From NCBI GenBank assembly GCA_023417785.1, contig JAEZEH010000077.1:11751-75750 (forward strand): 64,000 nucleotides of DNA. The letters run 5' to 3'. Within the stretch, counting starts at the first letter, position 1. Each line of letters starts with the position of its first letter. Below the pieces are notes generated by a model. The model was given only the letters and a program-made list of their open reading frames with translations. It was not told where the DNA came from and searched no databases. The position numbers and the translations under genes were made by a program. Of this stretch, positions 10,145 to 17,050 are shown piece after piece. The DNA comes from Bacteroidota bacterium (GTDB taxonomy: Bacteria > Bacteroidota > Bacteroidia > Cytophagales > Cyclobacteriaceae).

Positions 10145-10519
10145 ATGAATATTCCTGATGGATTAAAGTACACCAAAGACCACGAATGGCTGAAAATTGA
10201 GGGAAACACTGCTACAGTCGGCATTACCGATTTCGCGCAAAGCGAATTAGGCGATATCGTATATGTAGATATCAACACAACAGGCCAGGAAGTCAACGAA
10301 CATGACATTTTCGGTACAGTTGAAGCGGTAAAAACCGTCTCGGATCTTTATATGCCGGTTTCCGGAAAGGTTCTGGAGGTAAATCCAGCCCTGGAAAGAA
10401 ACCCTGAAAAGGTTAATGAGGATCCATATGGTGAGGGGTGGATGATCAAGGTTGAAATTGTTAAAGATGGTTCGGCTTTGCTTAGTCCTGAGCAATACCG
10501 AGAACTAATCGGAAAATAA
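10145..10519 (+). CDS. gcvH: Glycine cleavage system H protein
   Basis: Lipoyl carrier that shuttles the aminomethyl group between the P, T and L proteins of the glycine cleavage system. At 124 residues it has the normal length. It starts MNIPDGLKYTKDHEW and has the lipoyl-attachment block GTVEAVKTVSDLY, in which Lys63 is the expected lipoylation site, then VNEDPYGEGWM near the C-terminus. lipA, which makes the lipoyl group, follows after 39 bases and is likely in the same transcript, so carrier and cofactor enzyme are paired. P, T and L proteins are not encoded nearby, but an Lpd that could act as L protein is at 32987. Confidence 0.97.
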   Translation: MNIPDGLKYTKDHEWLKIEGNTATVGITDFAQSELGDIVYVDINTTGQEVNEHDIFGTVEAVKTVSDLYMPVSGKVLEVNPALERNPEKVNEDPYGEGWMIKVEIVKDGSALLSPEQYRELIGK

Positions 10520-10558
10520 AAGCCTTATATACCTGTAAAGGTTTAAATCCAGGTTTCT

Positions 10559-11443
10559 ATGATTGAGCTCCCTGTTGTCTCACCGGAAGAACGCAAACGC
10601 AAGCCCAATTGGCTTAGGGTTAAATTGCCCGTTGGCCCGGAATACGCGAAAGTGCGCCGGCTGGTCGACAATTACAAACTACACACCATTTGCGAAAGCG
10701 GAAACTGCCCGAATATGGGCGAATGCTGGGGCGCAGGAACGGCGACGTTTATGATTCTCGGGAATGTCTGCACGCGCAGTTGCACATTTTGCGCTGTTGC
10801 CACAGGGCGGCCCACGGAATACGACGAGATGGAACCAAAGCGCGTCGCCGAGGCAATTAAACTGATGGGTGTTAAACATGCGGTGATCACGTCGGTCAAT
10901 CGTGATGAACTCAAGGATCGTGGTGCTGAAATCTGGTATCAAACCGTGGTCGAAACCAAAACACTTAGTCCTGAGACTACCATAGAAACGCTTATCCCCG
11001 ACACCAAAGGAAACTGGGATGCGTTGCACCGAATGATAGAAGGCGGCCAGGAAGTTGTGTCGCACAACATGGAGACGGTGGGAAGACTTTACCGAATGGT
11101 ACGGCCACAGGCAAAGTATGATCGCAGCCTCGAGCAAATCAAAAGGACCCGCGAAGCCGGCAAACGCACCAAGTCCGGGATAATGCTTGGTCTGGGTGAA
11201 ACAAAAGATGAAGTCTTCAAGGCAATGGATGATCTCGCAGAAAATGGTTTGCTGATCCTGACCCTCGGGCAATACCTTCAGCCCACTAAGATGCATTTAG
11301 AGGTGGCGGAGTTTATCCATCCCGATATATTCGAAATGTATCGCGAGGAAGGCTTGAAGCGAGGACTCCGTTATGTGGAATCCGGGCCCCTCGTAAGATC
11401 TTCTTACCATGCTGAAAGGCATGTCAACGTTCCGATCGATTAA
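10559..11443 (+). CDS. lipA: Lipoyl synthase
   Basis: Radical SAM enzyme inserting two sulfurs into the protein-bound octanoyl chain of H protein and 2-oxoacid dehydrogenase E2 subunits. Both iron-sulfur motifs are complete: the auxiliary cluster Cys45/Cys50/Cys56 in CESGNCPNMGEC and the radical SAM cluster Cys71/Cys75/Cys78 in CTRSCTFC. The C-terminal RSSYHAE carries the serine that ligates the auxiliary cluster. The length of 294 residues is normal. The likely clients in this window are GcvH (immediately upstream) and SucB (34453-35961). No octanoyltransferase LipB is visible nearby. Confidence 0.97.
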   Translation: MIELPVVSPEERKRKPNWLRVKLPVGPEYAKVRRLVDNYKLHTICESGNCPNMGECWGAGTATFMILGNVCTRSCTFCAVATGRPTEYDEMEPKRVAEAIKLMGVKHAVITSVNRDELKDRGAEIWYQTVVETKTLSPETTIETLIPDTKGNWDALHRMIEGGQEVVSHNMETVGRLYRMVRPQAKYDRSLEQIKRTREAGKRTKSGIMLGLGETKDEVFKAMDDLAENGLLILTLGQYLQPTKMHLEVAEFIHPDIFEMYREEGLKRGLRYVESGPLVRSSYHAERHVNVPID

Positions 11444-11490
11444 GCCCTAACGGAATACGTTTCACATTTTCAATTCTGCACATTTCACCA

Positions 11491-11498
11491 TATTTTTG
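11491..11498 (+). promoter_or_regulatory. Bacteroidota -7 box (TAttTTTG)
   Basis: An exact TAnnTTTG match ends 15 bases before the GTG start of the hypothetical gene at 11514. This supports both that gene being real and the choice of its non-ATG start. Confidence 0.5.
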
Positions 11499-11513
11499 TG
11501 AAACCTTCTGCCC

Positions 11514-12017
11514 GTGCTGCGAAAATTCTTTTCTCGCGATAAAAATTACATCCTCGAAAATGTTCAACTCGCCATGGAGGAGTCGCTCCTTCAGTATCTG
11601 GTTGATTATGTAAAAGTCGAATACCTTTTGAAATGCAACCCCCTCGGCCTCGACGACGATACCAGCCGGAAAGTTCGCGGACATGAATTATCAGAAGTAA
11701 CTCAGCTGAAGGAGTTTTACATCGTGCTGTCAGGCGTATACCGATTTCTTTACTACGGTGATAACCAGCTTACCTTTATCTTCGATGGCCGCGACGATGA
11801 ATCGAAATACGAAGAGGAGTGGGGCAACGCGTTTCGTAAATGGGTGAAAGAATTTTGTCGGCATGATAACTTCATCCGGGCTGTCCTCGAGCTCACCGTT
11901 TTTTATCCCGAAGACTATACGCCACAAATGGCCGGTTTGCGGATGAGTGCGTTCATCACCAAAACGTTTGATGTCAAATTAGATCCCCGGAAAGGACTGG
12001 TCAAGGCTCTACGGTAA
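11514..12017 (+). CDS. Conserved-looking hypothetical protein, 167 residues
   Basis: Not recognised. A soluble acidic protein without signal peptide or membrane segment; it reads as mostly helical, with aromatic-rich stretches (EFYIVLSGVYRFLYYGDN) and a basic C-terminus. The GTG at 11514 is chosen because a -7 box lies 15 bases upstream and the frame is closed by a TGA at 11499. The gene is real by its codon usage and by having a promoter-like box of its own. It ends 233 bases before the convergent MBL nuclease gene. No catalytic motif is seen and no function is proposed. Confidence 0.75.
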   Translation: MLRKFFSRDKNYILENVQLAMEESLLQYLVDYVKVEYLLKCNPLGLDDDTSRKVRGHELSEVTQLKEFYIVLSGVYRFLYYGDNQLTFIFDGRDDESKYEEEWGNAFRKWVKEFCRHDNFIRAVLELTVFYPEDYTPQMAGLRMSAFITKTFDVKLDPRKGLVKALR

Positions 12018-12250
12018 ACCAACGTTCTTCGCACGCACGTCCCTTCGCACGACAAGCGCTCTGAAATTAAGGCCAGAAGGAGGGTGGTTCCACGGCTTCG
12101 CTCAGACAATTCCTCCCTGCCAGATAGAACTTCGCGGGGTAATCCGCGCTGCCATTCAAATCCGCGAGTTCACACGCATGAACATGCCTAAGATGCCCAC
12201 CGCAAGGGTTTCCGTATTACGTTCCTGGGTAAAGGTTGCCTGAGTCGGCC

Positions 12251-13648
12251 CTAGATCCCCGAAAACAATTCAACCGATTCGAGATAACGTGGGACGACAA
12301 CGTTCCAGCCCAGCCGGTCACGGATCGCCTGCGCATATCTTTCGATTTTTTCTCCTTCACCATGAACGCAGAATGTCAGCTTTGGGCTATCCTCCAGATT
12401 ACTCATCCATTGAAATAATTCGGATCGGTCGGCATGTCCGGAAAGCGAAGTGATTTGTTCGATCCGGCATTTCACAGGCACTTCTTCGCCATAGATTTTC
12501 AAAGTTGGAGCACCTTCCAGCAGATCGCGGCCGCGTGTACCTTCAGCCTGATATCCCGAAATAAGTATGGTATCCTGCGGATTGGGCAGCCTGTTAAACA
12601 AATGATGGAGAATTCTGCCGCCGGTCATCATGCCACTGGCGGAAATAATGATCGCCCGTGACTTGATGTTGTTCAGGGTTTTCGAATGTTCCCCCGATTT
12701 TACGAACACCAGCATATTGGTTTCAATGTCGCGGGCGAGGTCTTTGGTCGTGACTTCAAGCTTATGATACGTTGGATATTTATAAAACAGATAGGTCGCG
12801 GATATAGCCATAGGACTGTCGACATATACTGGTACATCCGGGATCCTGTCTTCCAGCATCATCTTTCGGAAATGATATAGCAGCGTTTGCGTCCGCCCCA
12901 CGGCGAAGGCGGGAATGACCAGCACACCACCGCGATCGAACGTTTCATTTACAATGCGTTCCAGATCAGCCTCCGGGTCGACGGCGGGGTTATCGGTGTC
13001 GCCATAGGTCGACTCGATGAACAAAACATCAGCAACCTTTATCGCAGTCGGATCCCGCAGCACGGGCTGATTGTACCTGCCCAGGTCTCCTGAAAAAACA
13101 ACGGTCTTGGTCATCCGTTCACCAGTGAACGCGATTTCGGCGATGGCCGACCCAAGCAAGTGTCCTGCCTCACGGAATACCACATCGATACCATTGTGAA
13201 TTGAGAACTTTTTATCGAGATCAACTTCCTTAAATAGCGGGAACGTCGCCTTCGCGTCTTCACCTGTATAAAGGGGCCTGGGATTCTCATGTTTTGAATA
13301 ACCCTTCTTCCGCGCGAAGGCAGCTTCCTCTTCCTGCAGCTTTGCCGAATCAAGGAGAAGCAATTCCATCAATTCAGCCGTTGGTGTGGTGCAATAGATT
13401 GGACCAGAAAAACCTTCGCGAACAAGTTTTGGCAGATAGCCCGTGTGATCGATGTGCGCATGACTGATCACTATCGCATCGATGGATTTCGGATCAGCCG
13501 GAAATTCGTCCCAGTTTCTCAGGCGCAATTCCTTCAAACCCTGGTACATCCCACAGTCGAAAAGAAACGAAAAACCGTTGGCACTGATAAGATACTTTGA
13601 TCCGGTAACGCTGCCTGCGCCGCCTAGAAACCTAACCTTTACATTCAT
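12251..13648 (-). CDS. MBL-fold / beta-CASP RNA nuclease (CPSF73/YSH1-like)
   Basis: Metallo-beta-lactamase fold with an inserted beta-CASP domain, the architecture of RNA-processing endo/exonucleases. The zinc motif HxHxDH appears as SHAHIDHTGYL near residue 60. Further metal ligands are in EAGHLLGSA and in FSGDLGR. Beta-CASP hallmarks are the ESTYGD block, PAFAVGRTQ, and the late SGHADRSEL and VHGEGE. The 465-residue length suits the bacterial family without a KH domain. It is last in the minus-strand series deoC-gapN-acyP, only 4 bases after acyP, so it is co-transcribed with metabolic genes. The substrate RNA is unknown. Confidence 0.9.
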   Translation of the reverse strand: MNVKVRFLGGAGSVTGSKYLISANGFSFLFDCGMYQGLKELRLRNWDEFPADPKSIDAIVISHAHIDHTGYLPKLVREGFSGPIYCTTPTAELMELLLLDSAKLQEEEAAFARKKGYSKHENPRPLYTGEDAKATFPLFKEVDLDKKFSIHNGIDVVFREAGHLLGSAIAEIAFTGERMTKTVVFSGDLGRYNQPVLRDPTAIKVADVLFIESTYGDTDNPAVDPEADLERIVNETFDRGGVLVIPAFAVGRTQTLLYHFRKMMLEDRIPDVPVYVDSPMAISATYLFYKYPTYHKLEVTTKDLARDIETNMLVFVKSGEHSKTLNNIKSRAIIISASGMMTGGRILHHLFNRLPNPQDTILISGYQAEGTRGRDLLEGAPTLKIYGEEVPVKCRIEQITSLSGHADRSELFQWMSNLEDSPKLTFCVHGEGEKIERYAQAIRDRLGWNVVVPRYLESVELFSGI

Positions 13649-13652
13649 ATTG

Positions 13653-13928
13653 TTAATGCTGTATTGAAAAATCGGGGTAGTTCTTCATGGATGTCTCCTG
13701 AACATCACACGACTTCACGACCGCTGCAGGCGGGCCAAGTTTACACCACGCCACGAATTCGTCAAGAACCTCAGGCTCCCCTTCTGCTTCAATATACACA
13801 GAACCATCGCGTTCATTTCGCACAAATCCGGTTAAAGCAAGCAATCTTGCTTTTTGCGCAGCGGAGGCCCGAAAGCCGACACCCTGAACCCTGCCGGCAA
13901 CGCGGATGTCCAAGTGTTTTCTTTCCAT
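13653..13928 (-). CDS. acyP: Acylphosphatase
   Basis: Small enzyme that hydrolyses acyl-phosphate bonds such as those of 1,3-bisphosphoglycerate and carbamoyl phosphate. Its 91 residues match the family. The phosphate-binding loop GRVQGVGFRA contains the catalytic Arg, and the catalytic Asn is in GFVRNERDGSVYIEAEGE. Its ATG directly abuts the gapN stop (TAA then ATG, zero spacing) and the nuclease gene starts 4 bases after its own stop, so translation within the operon is tightly coupled. Placement beside a glyceraldehyde-3-phosphate dehydrogenase suggests lower-glycolysis acyl phosphates as substrate (inference). Confidence 0.95.
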   Translation of the reverse strand: MERKHLDIRVAGRVQGVGFRASAAQKARLLALTGFVRNERDGSVYIEAEGEPEVLDEFVAWCKLGPPAAVVKSCDVQETSMKNYPDFSIQH

Positions 13929-15563
13929 TTAGAAAATGAAGTCGGTACTAAGGAAAGCCGATTCTCTGTTCCGGATTATTTGGGCCAGCATTTGTTTATT
14001 TGCTTCGTTGTCGCGGGTGGCGACAATGGTACGAATGGAGAATACGCGTAGCGCATCCGAAACAGACAACGTACCTTCGGCAGAATCCTTTCGGCCATTG
14101 AAAGGAAACGTATCCGGTCCACGCTGGCTTTGTGTGTTCAGGTTAATTCTTCCAACCTGATTCACGAAAGCATCCATCAGCCGTGCAACGCGTTTGCTGT
14201 CTTCACCGAAAATACTTACCTGCTGGCCGAAGTTTGAATTCACGACGTAGCGTATAACTTCTTCGTCGTCCTCGAAAGGCACTATAGGTACTACCGGACC
14301 GAACTGTTCTTCATAATAGAGTCGCATTTTTTCATTAACAGGGCAAAGTACTGCGGGATAGAAGAAGGTTTGAAACCGGTCACCCCCGTTTTCATTTACG
14401 ATTGACGCGCCGTGTTTTTTCGCGTCGTCTACGAGACCTTGCAGGTACTCAACCTTTCCTGGCTCGGGAAGCGGTGTAAGAGATACGCCTTTATCCCACG
14501 GCATTCCGGGTTGAAGTTTCTTCACCTCTTCATTGAATCTCGATATGAATTCGTTAAGAATGCTTTTATGAACGAGCAGAATCTTTAGCGCTGTACATCT
14601 TTGTCCGTTAAACGACAAACTTCCGGTGATACATTCGGATACCGCATTTTTCAGATCTGCGTCGGGAAGTACAATTGCGGGGTTCTTCGCATCAAGACCG
14701 AGAATTGCCTTCAGACGATGTGGCTTTGGGTGAAGTCTTTTTAAATCGTTAGCTCCTTTGTTCGTTCCGATGAATGCGAACACGTCGATCTTACCGCTTT
14801 CCATAAGGGCCCCTACCGTTTCACGACCGCGTCCGTAGATAATATTGATTACGCCGGCCGGGAAGTTGTTTTTGAAAGCCTCGAGTAACGGACGCACAAG
14901 CAACACACCGTATTTCGCGGGTTTGAAAACAACGGTGTTCCCCATGATGAGTGCGGGAATAAGCGTTGTGAACGTTTCGTTGAGCGGATAATTGTAAGGG
15001 CCCATACACAACGACACTCCCAGGGGTACACGACGAATCTGCGCCATGAATCCCTGATCCTCGATAAGCTTCGCCGAGTTGCGATCAAGATCCTTATACG
15101 CCTTGATCGTGTCCGTTATATAGTCGCAGGTACGATCAAATTCCTTTTCCGAATCCATAAGTGTTTTTCCGATTTCCCACATGAGCAGTCGCACCACCTC
15201 ATCGCGTTTGCTCCGCATCTCTTTAAGAAATCTTTCCACGTGCTCAATACGCGCGGTCACACTCAGGGTCGGCCACATACCGTGACCCATATCATAAGCT
15301 TTCACCGCGGCATCAAGAGCTTCAAGTGATTCATTGGAGGTAAGCAAAGGTGTACTGCCAAGGATTTTCTGAGTGTAATCCCCGCCCTTGCGAACGAACA
15401 CCGGGCTTAGCACCGGATTGAGTGGTCCTGACCACAACCGTAGTTCGCCATTGATCAGGTATTCACGCTGTTCAATGGCCTGTGCTGTACGGTAATTTTC
15501 CGGGATTGCATCTTCTTCGGGAAAAAGACTTTGCAACAATTCAGGCGTCATCAATTCATTCAT
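13929..15563 (-). CDS. gapN: GapN-like NADP-dependent non-phosphorylating glyceraldehyde-3-phosphate dehydrogenase
   Basis: Aldehyde dehydrogenase superfamily member most like the GapN branch, which oxidises glyceraldehyde-3-phosphate directly to 3-phosphoglycerate with NADP+. The 544-residue length includes an N-terminal extension of about 60 residues relative to plant and streptococcal GapN. Visible motifs: MGPYNYPLNE, PALIMGNTVVFKPAK, the catalytic-cysteine block FNGQRCTA, and the C-terminal FGPVVPIVPF. The block that normally holds the general-base Glu (LELGGK) reads LGLDAK, so the canonical Glu is not at its usual place. It lies 30 bases after deoC, whose product is its presumed substrate. 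Substrate assignment is by family and context. Confidence 0.8.
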   Translation of the reverse strand: MNELMTPELLQSLFPEEDAIPENYRTAQAIEQREYLINGELRLWSGPLNPVLSPVFVRKGGDYTQKILGSTPLLTSNESLEALDAAVKAYDMGHGMWPTLSVTARIEHVERFLKEMRSKRDEVVRLLMWEIGKTLMDSEKEFDRTCDYITDTIKAYKDLDRNSAKLIEDQGFMAQIRRVPLGVSLCMGPYNYPLNETFTTLIPALIMGNTVVFKPAKYGVLLVRPLLEAFKNNFPAGVINIIYGRGRETVGALMESGKIDVFAFIGTNKGANDLKRLHPKPHRLKAILGLDAKNPAIVLPDADLKNAVSECITGSLSFNGQRCTALKILLVHKSILNEFISRFNEEVKKLQPGMPWDKGVSLTPLPEPGKVEYLQGLVDDAKKHGASIVNENGGDRFQTFFYPAVLCPVNEKMRLYYEEQFGPVVPIVPFEDDEEVIRYVVNSNFGQQVSIFGEDSKRVARLMDAFVNQVGRINLNTQSQRGPDTFPFNGRKDSAEGTLSVSDALRVFSIRTIVATRDNEANKQMLAQIIRNRESAFLSTDFIF

Positions 15564-15593
15564 TATTATTTGGTTTGGATTAGGTTGTAGTTC

Positions 15594-16244
15594 TTATTGG
15601 ATATTCGTAACCAGACTTACGCCGGATGAAGTGCCAATCCGGGTGGCTCCGGCGTTGATCATGGCTTCGGCCTCGGCGCGTGTTTTGATTCCTCCCGAGG
15701 CTTTGATGCCAACGGTGGGAGGAACCGACCTTTTCATGATGGCGATGTGTTCCTTCTTTGCTCCGGCAGGTGCAAAACCCGTGGATGTCTTGACGAAGTC
15801 AGCGCCGGCATCAGAGCAAATACGGCACGCCTCTTCGATTTCCGTATCCGAAAGATATGCCGTCTCAATGATAACTTTCAACAGTTTTCCGCGGTCATGT
15901 GCGGCCTTGCTGCATTTCGCGACTTCGATCTTGGGCCAGGGCATACCACTTTTGAATGCGCTCACATTCCATACTACGTCAATTTCGTCGGCGCCATTGT
16001 CGATAGCGCGGCGGATTTCTTCGACTTTGGTTTCAGTCATGTTATAACCCAATGGAAAACCAGCAACGGTAACCAGCTTAACATTCAGGTTCCCGATCTC
16101 CCGCCGGGCACGTTCGACCCAGAATGGCGGAACACAAACGCCAACAAAGCCGTGCTCGCCGGCTTCGGCAACAAGTTTGTCAATATCATTTATCGTGAGT
16201 CCGGGACTGAGATTGGTATGTTCGATGTAGGGAGCAAGGTTCAT
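15594..16244 (-). CDS. deoC: Deoxyribose-phosphate aldolase
   Basis: Cleaves 2-deoxyribose-5-phosphate to glyceraldehyde-3-phosphate and acetaldehyde in deoxynucleoside salvage. From the ATG at 16244 it has 216 residues; an upstream in-frame ATG at 16274 would add ten residues (PCLHCTLRQ) unlike the family N-terminus, so it is rejected. Key residues: the Schiff-base Lys in FVKTSTGF, the conserved Asp/Lys region LLKVIIETAYL, and the phosphate-binding IKASGGIKT and GTSSG loops. First gene of the probable operon deoC-gapN-acyP-MBL nuclease. A -7-like TAccTTGC lies just before the start on the minus strand, with a TTG 21 bases further upstream. Confidence 0.95.
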   Translation of the reverse strand: MNLAPYIEHTNLSPGLTINDIDKLVAEAGEHGFVGVCVPPFWVERARREIGNLNVKLVTVAGFPLGYNMTETKVEEIRRAIDNGADEIDVVWNVSAFKSGMPWPKIEVAKCSKAAHDRGKLLKVIIETAYLSDTEIEEACRICSDAGADFVKTSTGFAPAGAKKEHIAIMKRSVPPTVGIKASGGIKTRAEAEAMINAGATRIGTSSGVSLVTNIQ

Positions 16245-16313
16245 TTGTCGCAAGGTACAATGAAGACAAGGCACCGTGCAACCGAACTGTTGTTCGGAAA
16301 GGCAAATTTGAGA

Positions 16314-16700
16314 TCAGTGCCGGATACCGCACTCCTTGCAAAATCGCATTTTGTGGGGGGGGCGTTTTTTCGGTTTGCGCTTGTGCCCAAAGTACATTGG
16401 ATCGGAATACTGGGGTTTCTCCATTGCTTTCGCCGTTTTCTCCCTCGTCTTCGCTACGGCAGCCACTCGTTCGTAATACTCCCGTTGTTGATCGTACGTT
16501 GTCTTGCGGGAGTTTTTCTTTTTGGATTGTCGAGGCGCAGCTGTTTCCGTTGATGTTCCAGGGGCAAGTGCCGAAGGACTTGATGTATATCCGGCGGCCG
16601 GACGTTCGGCGCTGTTCTTTTTCTTCTTCCTCGATTGCGAGTGGGCATCGATGACCGATGCCATTAAAAGTAAGGTAAGAAATACAAACAGTAATCTCAT
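16314..16700 (-). CDS. Small exported lysine-rich hypothetical protein
   Basis: Not recognised. Starting from the ATG at 16700, the protein has 128 residues: a clean signal peptide (MRLLFVFLTLLLMASVIDAHS), then a very basic, low-complexity region with repeated KKKK/KKK tracts separated by Ser/Pro/Thr-rich linker, and a C-terminal basic segment ending with a CKEC pair and IRH. An ATG six codons upstream (16718) exists but only adds residues before the signal peptide. Composition suggests a periplasmic or surface protein binding an anionic partner such as nucleic acid or LPS (inference). It lies between the TPR gene and deoC on the same strand. The CxxC near the end could bind metal or form a disulfide. 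Confidence 0.65.
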   Translation of the reverse strand: MRLLFVFLTLLLMASVIDAHSQSRKKKKNSAERPAAGYTSSPSALAPGTSTETAAPRQSKKKNSRKTTYDQQREYYERVAAVAKTREKTAKAMEKPQYSDPMYFGHKRKPKKRPPHKMRFCKECGIRH

Positions 16701-16795
16701 AGCGCTATAACTACACAAGGTAACAAAAATTGCCCGTGCATCGATAAATGGAAGCTATCACGGTTAAACAGTTTGGTTTGCCTGAAAATGAAAAT

Positions 16796-16816
16796 GCTCT
16801 CCGAAGTTCGGAGAGC
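16796..16816 (-). terminator. Hairpin, probable terminator after the TPR gene
   Basis: Arms GCTCTCCGAA and TTCGGAGAGC pair perfectly around one base (in practice an 8-bp stem with a 5-base loop). On the minus strand it is followed by ATTTTCATTTTC, a modest U-rich tail. It lies about 235 bases past the TPR stop, so it could instead be part of a small RNA. Confidence 0.5.
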
Positions 16817-16960
16817 AATTTTCGCACCTTTAACCCTAAACTAAATAATATAACCTAATCTAAACCTATTTGATATCTCCGCGAACCGTCTCCGAATTTC
16901 TCCGGTTTATGTCGCATTGACAATACAAAGATGCAGCAGATTGGCCCGGCGAAAAAATTG

Positions 16961-16975
16961 GTTGACTAAGTCAAC
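16961..16975. promoter_or_regulatory. 15-base palindrome, operator-like
   Basis: GTTGACT-A-AGTCAAC is a perfect inverted repeat with a single central base, of the kind bound by dimeric helix-turn-helix repressors. It is in the intergenic space upstream of the small exported protein gene. No regulator gene is adjacent, so the bound protein is unknown. Confidence 0.35.
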
Positions 16976-17050
16976 TTATGCGTGTAATATCTACACATTT
17001 TTTGTCCGCTGTACCGATGCAGTGAATGAAACAAGTTTCAAAGGCGCGGA

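Larger units (their letters stand above)
16701..17050. other. 350-base intergenic region with a strong hairpin and a palindrome
   Basis: No open frame of note. It holds a near-perfect hairpin (16796-16816), a 15-base palindrome (16961-16975) and a short 14-base inverted repeat (17027-17040) just after the TPR stop. The bases between hairpin and palindrome are AT-rich (about 16830-16870). It is the space between the 3' end of the TPR gene and the 5' end of the small exported protein gene, so it should hold that gene's promoter on the minus strand; no exact -7 box was found. Confidence 0.6.

Noticed and set aside
10679..11296. 205-residue open frame on the minus strand inside lipA
   Set aside because: Antisense to a fully supported gene with intact cluster cysteines; the protein has no recognisable motif.
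12018..12250. Possible tRNA or small RNA between convergent genes
   Set aside because: Only short unconnected pairings (for example CGCGG/CCGCG at 12133-12148), no cloverleaf, and no T-rich tail.
15747..16553. 268-residue plus-strand frame across deoC and its neighbour
   Set aside because: Shadow of two minus-strand genes; it spans an intergenic gap and resembles nothing.
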